From positions 3,788,001-3,852,000 of the forward strand of contig NZ_CP070490.1 of assembly GCF_016925635.1 (NCBI RefSeq): 64,000 nucleotides of DNA, given 5' to 3'. A program made the translations under genes and the position numbers. Origin of the DNA: Lysinibacillus fusiformis. Its GTDB lineage: Bacteria; Bacillota; Bacilli; Bacillales_A; Planococcaceae. The notes under the pieces are model-generated. The model made no database searches, was not told where the DNA came from, and worked only from the letters and a program-made list of their open reading frames with translations. Of the stretch, positions 51,755 through 60,238 are shown piece by piece. The number at the start of each line of letters is the position of its first letter. The stretch's first letter is position 1.

Positions 51755-52301
51755 TCATCTTGCACCCTTCCATTGACTTTTTTAGCAAAAGGCGAGCCCT
51801 ATGAAGACGAGACTTAATGGTTTGTAAACGCAAATCTAACAAATCAGCTATTTGGTTATAGGACAGCTCTTCATAATAATATAAAATAATGAGTTCTCGA
51901 TATCGTACAGGTAGAGCAAGAATCTTCTCAGAAAGCAAACGTTTATCCTCCTGTCCAACTAATTCCAACTCAGGGGATTGACTAGTACTCTTAATTTTTG
52001 AGAAAAATTCTGTCAGAACGATATTTCGATAAGACCAGCTTTTTAATTTATCTTTACATAGATTGACAGTAATTCGATATAACCATGTTTTATAGGAAGA
52101 TTCATTCCTGAAATTATCTAAATGCTCATAGCACTTTATAAACACTTCCTGCGCAATATCTTCCGAAAGCTGCTTGTGCTTCATATACGTAAAGGCTAGA
52201 CGTGCTATATCATCTCCATACGCCTTCATCAACCATTCAAGCCTCTCCTCCTTACTACAATCCCTACTAACTTCTATTGATGTTCTCACATGTTCAAGCA
52301 T
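51747..52301 (-). CDS. ECF RNA polymerase sigma factor
   Basis: A 184-residue ECF sigma: region 2 LAFTYMKHKQLSEDIAQEVFIKCYEHL, then FRNESSYKTWLYRITVNLCKDKL, region 4 LPVRYRELIILYYYEELSYNQIADLLDLRLQTIKSRLHRAR. It belongs to a different branch from the other two ECF factors here (it has the SSYKTWLYRI motif typical of the SigV/SigW-like group). The ATG at 52301 directly follows GGAGG, and AAAGGG lies about 10 bases away; a GTG four codons later is an alternative start. Confidence 0.92.
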   Translation of the reverse strand: MLEHVRTSIEVSRDCSKEERLEWLMKAYGDDIARLAFTYMKHKQLSEDIAQEVFIKCYEHLDNFRNESSYKTWLYRITVNLCKDKLKSWSYRNIVLTEFFSKIKSTSQSPELELVGQEDKRLLSEKILALPVRYRELIILYYYEELSYNQIADLLDLRLQTIKSRLHRARLLLKKSMEGCKMNE

Positions 52302-52322
52302 CCTCCACACCCTTTCAATTAT

Positions 52323-52350
52323 TAGACGGAGTTGGTGCTATTTGGTTGTA
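52323..52350 (-). promoter_or_regulatory. Possible ECF promoter of the third sigma operon
   Basis: On the minus strand, TACAAC (52350-52345), 16 bases, then CGTCTA (52328-52323). This matches the SigM/SigV-type layout (AAC in -35, CGTC in -10) and lies about 22 bases upstream of the sigma gene start. Confidence 0.5.
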
Positions 52351-52466
52351 ATTAATTTACTATAATAACGAAGGATTTGTAATAGAGGTAAAAGAGAGGA
52401 ATGAGAGATTCTTGTGTTATTATTCAATAGTAAAGTGCCAATAAATGGTGAAAAAGGGGAGTTAGT

Positions 52467-53024
52467 ATGAATACACAATTCGAATTTACAGTTTTTCCTC
52501 CATTGGAAACAAAACGCTTCATCCTACGAAAAGGAAGAATGAATGATGGCCAAGATATTTTAAGACTTTATTCTAATGAAAATGTAGTGAAGTATCTGCC
52601 ATTACCATTGTTCGCTTCAGTGGAAGATGCTATAGATGAAATCAATTGGTATGAGAAAATTTTCAAAGAACAGACAGGCTTAAGATGGGTAATCGAAGAA
52701 ATTCAGACCAACAAAGTGATTGGCACATGTGGCTATTTGAATTATGAAAAAGAGCATAATCGTATAGAAATTGGCTATGATTTAAACCCTGACTATTGGG
52801 GGAAGGGTGTGATGCAAGAGGCTTTAAGCGCGATCATCCATTTTGCCTTTACATCAATGGGGATAAATAAAATCGAGGCAAAAATAGAACCAGAAAATAC
52901 AGCATCGATCAAACTATTGGAAAAATTAAATTTTTCTCAAGAAGGTCTTTTAAGGCAACATGAATTTGAAAAAGGGAAGTACGTCGATCTTGTTATTTTT
53001 TCATTATTGAAAAGTGATTATTAG
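52467..53024 (+). CDS. GNAT-family N-acetyltransferase (RimJ/RimL type)
   Basis: A 185-residue GNAT: ETKRFILRKGRMNDGQDI, IGYDLNPDYWGKGVMQEALSAI, and IEPENTASIKLLEKLNFSQEG. It is of the same type as the enzyme at 21.1 kb but only distantly related. It acetylates an unknown amine. RBS AAAGGGGAG. It stands alone, divergent from the ECF operon. Confidence 0.9.
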   Translation: MNTQFEFTVFPPLETKRFILRKGRMNDGQDILRLYSNENVVKYLPLPLFASVEDAIDEINWYEKIFKEQTGLRWVIEEIQTNKVIGTCGYLNYEKEHNRIEIGYDLNPDYWGKGVMQEALSAIIHFAFTSMGINKIEAKIEPENTASIKLLEKLNFSQEGLLRQHEFEKGKYVDLVIFSLLKSDY

Positions 53025-53084
53025 GAAGTCACGCTTAGAATGAGTAGTGGCTTTTAACAGACAAAATGTTGGGAGGAGTATTTT

Positions 53085-54068
53085 TTGAGCAACAATCAGC
53101 TAATTCCTACAAATGAAATTAAAGAAGAGTTTGAGGCTATTTTATTAGAACATGATAGTATTGCGCATTGTGAGATTAATTTAAAAAACGGGACTATCAA
53201 AAACATACATCAATTAGACACCAGCTATGACGAGTTTGCTTTGGATACGGTGAATAATGAATTCTGTTTTAGTCTAAAAGATAAAAATAACATAAACTTT
53301 TATAGAATGAATCTTCAAACATTTAGTCAAATAAATGCTATCACATTACATTTAGACAATTATTTTTCTTCTGAAGAACTTAAGGATGAAAGCTATTATT
53401 CCAAGTTAATCTACCTTAATCATCAATATTTGTTGTATTGGATTACGAAAAGAGCAATTAACTATGGACATCCTTTTTATCAATGTATTTTTTTAGTAAA
53501 CACGTCTAGGGGAGAGATAAAACGATTAAATCCTTTCCTTCCAAACGGAGATAATTTACTTAGATTAGATACGTCCAAAAACATCTATCTAAGCAATCAA
53601 AATCATTTTTTACTAGTAAAAACGGGGAGAATTAGACCCTTTGAGAAACAAGCAATGTATAAAAGAGTAGATATTGAAAATCCTTATCATGACCACCTTG
53701 AATCGATTTACTTAATGGAGGTTTCAACTTTAATTGATCAACAAAATTTTAATAATACGACATTACTATCTTTATTAAATTATTCAGGTGCTTCTGAAAA
53801 CTTACGATATGAGAACAATGTTCTTTCATACGTAGTCTCTGATTTTACTAATAACACGAAAGAATTAATAAAACATGATTTGTTAGTTGGGGATGTTTCA
53901 AGATGTCAAGATGACCAATTCATACGAGATCATTTAAATTATGAACTTGAAGTAGAAACAAGCTACTATCATTATATTGTAAAATTATTCAAACAAGAAA
54001 AAACGGATTCATTTAGTCTAATTGACGATGAATTGTCGTTTAATTTAAAGCTGGATAAGATAAGCTGA
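53085..54068 (+). CDS. Hypothetical protein, AT-rich
   Basis: A 327-residue soluble protein with many Asn, Ile, Lys and Tyr and no motif that I recognise; it looks like a beta-propeller or repeat-like fold (recurring N-K/E-N-x-F/Y pattern) but I cannot assign one. Codon use is more AT-rich than that of its neighbours, which suggests recent acquisition. The start is a TTG with GGGAGGAG about 9 bases upstream. No partner is evident. Confidence 0.6.
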   Translation: MSNNQLIPTNEIKEEFEAILLEHDSIAHCEINLKNGTIKNIHQLDTSYDEFALDTVNNEFCFSLKDKNNINFYRMNLQTFSQINAITLHLDNYFSSEELKDESYYSKLIYLNHQYLLYWITKRAINYGHPFYQCIFLVNTSRGEIKRLNPFLPNGDNLLRLDTSKNIYLSNQNHFLLVKTGRIRPFEKQAMYKRVDIENPYHDHLESIYLMEVSTLIDQQNFNNTTLLSLLNYSGASENLRYENNVLSYVVSDFTNNTKELIKHDLLVGDVSRCQDDQFIRDHLNYELEVETSYYHYIVKLFKQEKTDSFSLIDDELSFNLKLDKIS

Positions 54069-54242
54069 GAGAATTTTAACTTGTTAAAAGCATTTGTAAT
54101 GGAGGATGGATTACATAGGAGTCTTATACCTAATGGGAGCCCTTCAACAATACATAAAGGCTATGAAGATGTTAAGTAGGAGGAAGAATAAACAACTCAT
54201 TAATAGAGTGACTAAATAGAGTAGATACAAGGATGAGGTTTG

Positions 54243-54280
54243 GCATGAATTCGGTTTCTATTGGGATTCATGCTTTTAAT
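54243..54280 (+). terminator. Terminator after the AT-rich hypothetical gene region
   Basis: The stem GCATGAAT/ATTCATGC is followed by TTTTAATTTT. The 170 bp between it and the gene contain only a 26-codon frame (54102-54182) without support. Confidence 0.65.
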
Positions 54281-54310
54281 TTTGCTTTTCTCAAGATATT
54301 TTCTATAAAA

Positions 54311-54346
54311 TAAAAAGATTGAAGCACATTAGCCTCAATCTTTTTA
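54311..54346 (-). terminator. Terminator of fumC
   Basis: The stem AAAAAGATTGA/TCAATCTTTTT lies 12 bp past the fumC stop on the minus strand. Confidence 0.85.
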
Positions 54347-54358
54347 TTTTCGCTTTTA

Positions 54359-55750
54359 TTATTTGACGTTCGGATAAATCATTGTTGCTGGGTCTACATA
54401 TTCATCGAACTGTTCTTCTGTTAGTAAGCCACTTGCGATGGCTGCTGCTTTTAAAGTCGTGCCTTCTTTGTGGGCCTGTTTCGCGATTTTTGCTGCGTTT
54501 TCATAGCCGATATATGGGTTTAATGCTGTTACAAGCATTAAGGAATTTTGTAAATTGTGATCAAGTACTTCTTTGTTTGGCTCAATGCCTACTGCACAAT
54601 GGTCGTTAAATGATTTCATTGTATCCGCTAATAGGCGCGTTGATTGTAAGAAGTTGTAAATGATGACTGGTTTAAAGACGTTTAGTTCAAAGTTACCTTG
54701 AGAAGCGGCGAAGGCAATCGTCGCGTCATTCCCAACTACTTGTGTGACAACCATTGTCATGGCTTCACTTTGTGTAGGGTTTACTTTACCTGGCATAATC
54801 GAAGAGCCTGGCTCGTTTTCTGGAATCGTAATTTCACCGATACCTGAGCGAGGGCCACTTGCAAGCCAGCGAACATCATTGGCAATTTTCATTAAATCAG
54901 CCGCTAAAGCTTTTAATGCACCATGCGCCACAACCGCTTCATCATGACTTGTTAGAGCATGGAATTTATTTGCAGCCGATGTAAATTGTTTGCCTGTAAG
55001 CTCACTAATTTCCACAGCTACACGGTCACCAAATTCAGGGTGCGCATTGATACCCGTACCAACCGCTGTTCCGCCAATTGCAAGTTCCTTCATATAGTCA
55101 ATATTTTGAATAATCATGTGTTCCGATTTTGCCAGCATGGCTGCCCAACCGCTAATTTCTTGACCTAGTGTAAGAGGTGTCGCGTCCTGTAAATGTGTAC
55201 GGCCAATTTTAATAATGTCTTTGAATTGAGCTGCTTTATCTTCCAATGTTGCTTTTAATAGACGTAGTCTTGGAAGTAAATAATCTTCTACTTTTAAGAC
55301 AGCCGCAATATGCAATGCTGTTGGGAATGTATCATTTGAGCTTTGTGATTTATTGACATCATCATTTGGATGAATGCAGTCAGCTTCGCCAGCATCCTTT
55401 AATAGTTGATTCGCACGGTGAGCAATGACTTCGTTCACATTCATATTGGATTGTGTACCACTACCAGTTTGCCAAACCACAAGAGGGAATTGATCGTCCC
55501 ATTGACCATTTAAAATTTCATCTGAAGCCTGCACGATGGCATTTGCTTTAATATCAGAAAGTTTGCCTAGTTTGTTGTTCGCAATCGCAGCACTTTTCTT
55601 TAAGATCGTCATAGCTTGCACAAGCTCGATTGGCATTTGTTCCGTACCAATTTGGAAATTTTCTTTACTGCGCTGTGTTTGCGCGCCCCAAATTTTATTA
55701 GCGGGTACTTTAATTTCACCCATAGTGTCTTTTTCAATACGATAATCCAT
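54359..55750 (-). CDS. fumC: Class II fumarate hydratase
   Basis: A 463-residue class II (iron-free) fumarase of the citric acid cycle, interconverting fumarate and malate. The superfamily signature [17 protein letters not shown] is intact, as are [30 protein letters not shown] and [16 protein letters not shown]. It is homotetrameric. It has an AAAGGAG site. A Fur box overlaps the likely promoter, so expression should rise when iron is short, consistent with its independence from iron-sulfur clusters. Confidence 0.97.
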   Translation of the reverse strand: MDYRIEKDTMGEIKVPANKIWGAQTQRSKENFQIGTEQMPIELVQAMTILKKSAAIANNKLGKLSDIKANAIVQASDEILNGQWDDQFPLVVWQTGSGTQSNMNVNEVIAHRANQLLKDAGEADCIHPNDDVNKSQSSNDTFPTALHIAAVLKVEDYLLPRLRLLKATLEDKAAQFKDIIKIGRTHLQDATPLTLGQEISGWAAMLAKSEHMIIQNIDYMKELAIGGTAVGTGINAHPEFGDRVAVEISELTGKQFTSAANKFHALTSHDEAVVAHGALKALAADLMKIANDVRWLASGPRSGIGEITIPENEPGSSIMPGKVNPTQSEAMTMVVTQVVGNDATIAFAASQGNFELNVFKPVIIYNFLQSTRLLADTMKSFNDHCAVGIEPNKEVLDHNLQNSLMLVTALNPYIGYENAAKIAKQAHKEGTTLKAAAIASGLLTEEQFDEYVDPATMIYPNVK

Positions 55751-55797
55751 GTCAAAACAGCTCCTTTAGTATGTAAAGTTCTCCTCATGTACAGATA

Positions 55798-55836
55798 AAA
55801 ACGGATACTCTTAGTCTGATGTAAGAATATCCGTTT
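55798..55836 (-). promoter_or_regulatory. Terminator-like hairpin in the fumC leader
   Basis: AAACGGATA/TATCCGTTT plus four more pairs (TCTT/AAGA) form a strong stem with a 10-base loop. On the fumC strand it is followed by TTTTTA, so it resembles an attenuator between the Fur-box promoter and the start codon. Confidence 0.5.
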
Positions 55837-55902
55837 GATACATGCTTATTCAAAAAAGAGGGGGATTCTGAATTAAGCAATTTGGAGAAAAGAAATAATC
55901 TA

Positions 55903-55937
55903 TTGATAATGATAATTGTTATCAATTAAAAAGTCAA
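55903..55937 (-). promoter_or_regulatory. fumC promoter with Fur box
   Basis: On the minus strand, TTGACT (55937-55932), 17 bases, TATCAT (55914-55909). The 19-bp sequence GATAATGATAATTGTTATC (55905-55923) matches the Fur consensus at nearly every position and covers the -10 element and part of the spacer, an ideal repressor position. Confidence 0.85.
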
Positions 55938-56031
55938 CGGTTTTGCTTGAAGAAATTTAATGGTGAGAATATTTCGCAATCCGTGCTTATTTTATTCCCG
56001 AAATTTAATGGAATAAACCTGTTTTAGTCGA

Positions 56032-56250
56032 CTATCTCTTTTTCTTCCCAAGCTCTTTAAGAGGCTGCTTTTTAGGGATTTTTTCGAACAATATCTTCAC
56101 ATGAAAATTGTTGTCATCCACTTGAAGTACCTCCAACACCTTTGCCTTGCGCCCTTTAATGCGAATATCCTCTTCCACAGCAGGCAGTTTGACGAGCAAT
56201 TGACTTAAAACGGACGTCTTGTTTTCATAATAATGAGTCACAAACATCAC
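56032..56250 (-). CDS. Small hypothetical basic protein
   Basis: A 72-residue protein with a beta-rich core (DIRIKGRKAKVLEVLQVDDNNFHVKILFEK) and a Lys-rich tail (PKKQPLKELGKKKR), the shape of a small nucleic-acid-binding or KOW-like domain. Its start is one of two tandem ATG codons with AGAAGGAGAATCG upstream. I cannot name a family. It is the only gene between fumC and the repeat arrays. Confidence 0.7.
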   Translation of the reverse strand: MMFVTHYYENKTSVLSQLLVKLPAVEEDIRIKGRKAKVLEVLQVDDNNFHVKILFEKIPKKQPLKELGKKKR

Positions 56251-56320
56251 GATTCTCCTTCTAACTTTTGATTGTTACTCAATTTATGAGCGGAGGATAA
56301 TAGTTAGAACTTTGAAGGTG

Positions 56321-56712
56321 GTGATCAAAGAATGAGTGGAACCGCTCGAAAAGATGTTAGTGGTGATCATCAATGGAGGGAACCCGCTCAAAAAGTTGCT
56401 GAAAGTGATCATAAAGAGAGGGAACCCGCTCAGAAAGTTGCTGAAAGTGATCATAAAGAGAGGGAACCCGCTCAGAAAGTAGCTCAAAGTGATCATAAAA
56501 CGAGGAAAACCGCTCACAAAGGAACGCGAGGTGATCATAAAGCGATGCCCCCGCTCACAAAGGAACGTGAGGTGATCATCAAACGATGCTCCCCGCTCAA
56601 AAAGGAACACCAAGTGATCATAAAGCGATGCACTCCGCTCAGAAAGGAACGCCAGGTGATCATAAAGTGAAGCCCCCGCTCAAAAAGGAACGCAAGGTGA
56701 TCATAAACTAAG
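56321..56712. repeat. 42-bp tandem array, first of two flanking an unknown gene
   Basis: GTGATCA starts at 56321, 56363, 56405, 56447, 56489, 56531, 56572, 56614, 56656 and 56697: ten units, 42 bp apart (41 twice). CCGCTCA lies about 21 bp after each, so each unit is two 21-bp half-units with a shared [T/C]G[A/C]TC core. A long plus-strand frame through it is a by-product of the period. The 240 bp after the array, to 56953, are AT-rich and hold only the promoter region of the next gene. Confidence 0.95.
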
Positions 56713-56953
56713 AGAGCCAGGCACAGAGGAAAACTAGTAATTAATTTCTTATAGAAGTTTATAACTTAGTGAGGGAAAAAGAGGAGTAGAATACCATACA
56801 ATGCTTAATAATCATATTGTAGGTGAATGGAATAGATTTAATAAATGAAAATAATATTTCGAAAGTAAATTACTTTTCCTATTGGTTAATTATGTTAATA
56901 TCACGTTAGATTAATATGACTAGATAGTAAAGAAAAGGAGGCTAGAAAGAAGG

Positions 56954-57511
56954 ATGGCAAATAATATCATCGAACAAGTAAAACGGGGATTGGAAGGTTT
57001 TGCTATTGGGGGTTATCATACTAGCGGAAATTTTAGTAAGTATCGAGAGGAATACTATAAATATTTTGGAGATCCAGATTATGAAACAAGAAAATACGCT
57101 ATCGCTGCATTTACTTGTATGCTGGGTACCTGGGAAACAGGTTCTCTTCAGGTATTTCAGCCAATACAGGAGTGGGAGGAAAATAAAAAATGGAGCTCGA
57201 ATCCATTAGACCAGAAGCGATTTTATCGTTTTAAAGATTATCTTTCTGCACTGTTAGCACATCATGAGCAGATAGAGAAAGAATTCCCCTATATGTTTGA
57301 AGATATTGTTTTATTTTTAATAAAGATTGAACTGAATCAAGGGATCAGTTATGAGGAATGGTTTCCTGAACATAACCCGAATTTGTTTAAGCGATTAAGG
57401 GAGGAAATTTTAATCCCTAAACAACATTTGATAGATAAAAGAAGTCATCGGAAATTCTTATTAAAAGAAATAGGTATTGAGCCTTTTTTTGAATCGGATC
57501 AATTTAGGTAG
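56954..57511 (+). CDS. Hypothetical protein between two repeat arrays
   Basis: A 185-residue soluble, mostly helical protein rich in Glu, Lys and aromatic residues (RKYAIAAFTCMLGTWETGSLQVFQPIQEWEE). No motif that I recognise. RBS AAAGGAGG about 12 bases before the ATG. It is bracketed by two arrays of the same 42-bp family (56.3 and 57.6 kb), which may make it prone to deletion. Confidence 0.65.
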   Translation: MANNIIEQVKRGLEGFAIGGYHTSGNFSKYREEYYKYFGDPDYETRKYAIAAFTCMLGTWETGSLQVFQPIQEWEENKKWSSNPLDQKRFYRFKDYLSALLAHHEQIEKEFPYMFEDIVLFLIKIELNQGISYEEWFPEHNPNLFKRLREEILIPKQHLIDKRSHRKFLLKEIGIEPFFESDQFR

Positions 57512-57558
57512 TTAAAGTGATCTAAAGGTGAATGGATTTGCCCAGAAACGAACTCTAG

Positions 57559-57894
57559 GTGATCCTAAAGTGAGGAACCCCGCTCAGCAAGGGATGTAAG
57601 GTGATCATAAAGAGAGGGAAACCGCTCAGAAAGGAAGTCAAGGTGATCATAAAGAGAGGCCACCCGCTCAAAAAGGAACGCAAAGTGATCATAAAACGAG
57701 GAAAACCGCTCAAAAAGGAACGCAAGGTGATCATAAAACGAGATAACCCGCTCAGAAAGGAACACCAAGTGATCATAAAGCGGTGCACCTCGCTCAGAAA
57801 GGGATGCCAGGTGATCATCAAACGATGCACCCCGCTCAAAAAGGAACACCAAGTGATCATAAAGCGAGGCATCCCGCTCTTATTCAAGATGATC
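57559..57894. repeat. 42-bp tandem array, second of two
   Basis: GTGATC starts at 57559, 57601, 57643, 57685, 57727, 57769, 57811 and 57853: eight units exactly 42 bp apart, with the CCGCTCA half-unit in between. The units are of the same family as the array at 56.3 kb (CGCTCAAAAAGGAACGCAAG, GTGATCATAAAACGAGG). Frames open on both strands reflect the repeat. Confidence 0.95.
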
Positions 57895-58258
57895 CAGCAG
57901 CAAATCACTGGAAATAATAGAAAATACCGCTCAGAATGGCAGGGAAATCGCGTTTACTCATTCGGAAGGAATTCTCCAGAATGAGGTTTGCCTCCGTTTG
58001 TTTTATAAGAAAATCAAAAATATGACATGATTTTACGTGTGGGAATTGCAACTTTCGACATGTTTTTTATTTATTTCTCGGGAAATATCTCATAGCAATT
58101 TGTGAAAATGGTAGGGACTTCGTCAGCTAGTTTAGGCAATTTATGTGGTGGTTGGCTCGGATGGATACATAATAAAGTGTAATTTCAATCAAACAGGTGG
58201 GTGGATTACGTTTCAGCTAGGGGGATGTTCGCTATAATAAGAGTAAGGAGGAAATGCG
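57895..58258. other. Intergenic region after the second array
   Basis: About 360 bp with one stray half-unit (ACCGCTCAGAATGG, about 57928) and then AT-rich sequence. I see no gene, terminator or convincing promoter before the AAA ATPase gene except AAGGAGG at its start. Confidence 0.5.
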
Positions 58259-58990
58259 ATGTATTTAAAATCATGTAAGGTGTTACAGGATACAATTCCG
58301 AATAAGCAGGTGTATCCTTTTAATATTCCAAGCTTGCAGGATTTGCATGAGCTGGAGTTCCCGACGAATGTGACGTTCTTTGTTGGGGAGAATGGTTCGG
58401 GAAAATCAACATTACTGGAGGCGATTGCGGATCGCTGCGATTTCAATACGGCGGGTGGTGGTCGTCAAAATTTATATGAAGTACATAAGGCGGAATCTTC
58501 GTTGGGGGAATATATTCGTTTGTCGTGGCTACCGAAAATATCGAATGGTTTTTTTCTTCGATCGGAAACATTTTATCAATTTGCCAGTCATATTGATTTG
58601 TTAGATCGCCATCCAAACAAATATGCTGCTTTTGGAGGAAAATCTCTGCACCATCAATCCCATGGTGAATCCTTTCTGGCGTTATTTATGAATCGCTTTA
58701 AGGGTAAAGCCATTTATTTATTGGATGAGCCTGAGGCGGCATTGTCTCCAACGAGGCAGCTGAGCTTGCTGAAAATTATCAAGGACCTAGAGCATGAGGC
58801 ACAATTTATTATTGCCACACACTCACCCATTTTGCTTGGCTATCCGAATGCAACAATTTATAGTTTTGATCAAGGAGAAATTGAATCCATTCGCTATGAG
58901 GATACGATTCATTACATCGTTACAAAACGTTTTTTAGATGCGCCACAGACCATAATAAGAGAGTTATTTGATGAGGAGAGGGAATCATGA
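58259..58990 (+). CDS. AAA-type ATPase (ABC/OLD-like)
   Basis: A 243-residue ATPase with Walker A GENGSGKST (about residues 42-50), an ABC-like signature region around HGESFLALF, Walker B AIYLLDEPEAAL and switch ATHSP. This is the single-domain AAA_21/AAA_23 form seen in defence-type and repair-type ATPases and in many stand-alone Firmicute proteins; there is no DNA-processing domain. It overlaps the next acetyltransferase gene by 4 bp, so the pair is co-expressed. The role is unknown. Confidence 0.85.
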   Translation: MYLKSCKVLQDTIPNKQVYPFNIPSLQDLHELEFPTNVTFFVGENGSGKSTLLEAIADRCDFNTAGGGRQNLYEVHKAESSLGEYIRLSWLPKISNGFFLRSETFYQFASHIDLLDRHPNKYAAFGGKSLHHQSHGESFLALFMNRFKGKAIYLLDEPEAALSPTRQLSLLKIIKDLEHEAQFIIATHSPILLGYPNATIYSFDQGEIESIRYEDTIHYIVTKRFLDAPQTIIRELFDEERES

Positions 58991-60210
58991 ATCAACGAAA
59001 AGGCTTAATCATGCGAGAAATTCGATTAGATGAAATGGCACAGTCCATTGATTTACTGAATTATGTCTTTCAAATGTCAATGTCCATTCACAAGGATCGT
59101 CGTTTTGTGAATGCTAAGAGCAGGCAATTTAATGAAGGGCATGCCATCGGGTGGTTTGATGGTTCACAGCTTGTATCGCAAATTTTAAGTTTGCCTTTTG
59201 AGGTTAATGTACATGGCAAAATTTATGAAATGGGTGGCATCACAGCAGTTGGGACATACCCTGAGTATTCGGGACATGGCTTAATGGAGAGCTTGATCAT
59301 TGAAAGCCTGCAAAGTATGCGAAATGAAGGACAGTTTATATCCTATTTATTTCCATATTCTATTCCTTATTACCGCAAAAAGGGATGGGAAATTATGAGT
59401 GACATTGTGGAGTTTCAAGTGAAGGATACACAGCTGCCTCATTATGCTGGGCTAAACGGGAAAATTCGTCGTGTTGATCCGAAACATGAGGACGTTGTGG
59501 AAATCTACGCACGCTATGCACAAAAAACGCATGGGGTAATGGTGCGCAATAGTATTGCCTGGAACGAGAAATTTCAGGAGGATTTCTGGGAAGAGAAATT
59601 CATTGATAGTGATGTCAATCTTCAGGCGGCGGTCTATTATGATGAAGAGGATGTGGCACAGGGCTACATGTTCTATCGCATTATGGAGGAAAATTATTAC
59701 ATTGATGAAATCGTATATTTGCAGGAGGAGGCTCGTAAAGGTTTATGGAATTTCGTCTCGGCTCACAGCTCGATGGTTTATAATGTCTACGGGAAAACAA
59801 CGGGCAATGAAGCGGTAGCCTTTCTATTAGAGGACAGTGAGATCATTCAAAAGGTATCGCCTTATTTCATGGCAAGAATTGTCGATGTCAAAGAATTTTT
59901 ACTGCGCTATCCATTTATCGGCCAGGGTTTCGAGCTTCAGCTAGCTGTCATTGATCGTACTGTGGCGTGGAATAATGGTACCTACATCATCAAAATGAAA
60001 GATGGAAACCTTTCCGTGCAAAAGGTGAGTGAGACGTTGAATGCGAATGCTGTGCATTTAACGGTGCAAACATTGGCTACTATGCTGTTAGGCTATAAAC
60101 GTCCAACCTATTTAGAAAGAATTGAACGATTACAGGGACGTGCAGAGGAAATTGCATTGCTGGAGGCGGTTTTACCAGTAGGTATCCCAACATTTATTGA
60201 TTATTTTTGA
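58987..60210 (+). CDS. Eis-like GNAT acetyltransferase
   Basis: A 407-residue Eis-family protein: GNAT core with GGITAVGTYPEYSGHGLMESL (acetyl-CoA loop), a second GNAT-like half, and a C-terminal SCP2/sterol-carrier-like domain (DGNLSVQKVSETLNANAVHLTVQTLATMLLGYKRPTYLERI). Relatives acetylate aminoglycosides, lysines or peptides at several positions. The start overlaps the stop of the AAA ATPase (ATGA). Confidence 0.88.
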   Translation: MNQRKGLIMREIRLDEMAQSIDLLNYVFQMSMSIHKDRRFVNAKSRQFNEGHAIGWFDGSQLVSQILSLPFEVNVHGKIYEMGGITAVGTYPEYSGHGLMESLIIESLQSMRNEGQFISYLFPYSIPYYRKKGWEIMSDIVEFQVKDTQLPHYAGLNGKIRRVDPKHEDVVEIYARYAQKTHGVMVRNSIAWNEKFQEDFWEEKFIDSDVNLQAAVYYDEEDVAQGYMFYRIMEENYYIDEIVYLQEEARKGLWNFVSAHSSMVYNVYGKTTGNEAVAFLLEDSEIIQKVSPYFMARIVDVKEFLLRYPFIGQGFELQLAVIDRTVAWNNGTYIIKMKDGNLSVQKVSETLNANAVHLTVQTLATMLLGYKRPTYLERIERLQGRAEEIALLEAVLPVGIPTFIDYF

Positions 60211-60238
60211 GCGAGGGGGAGAGCCATAACGTTGACGG

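Noticed and set aside
56332-57984. Long open frames on both strands in the arrays at 56.3 and 57.6 kb
   Set aside because: Same reason: 42 is a multiple of three, so stops are avoided in several frames. No ribosome-binding sites or domain features.
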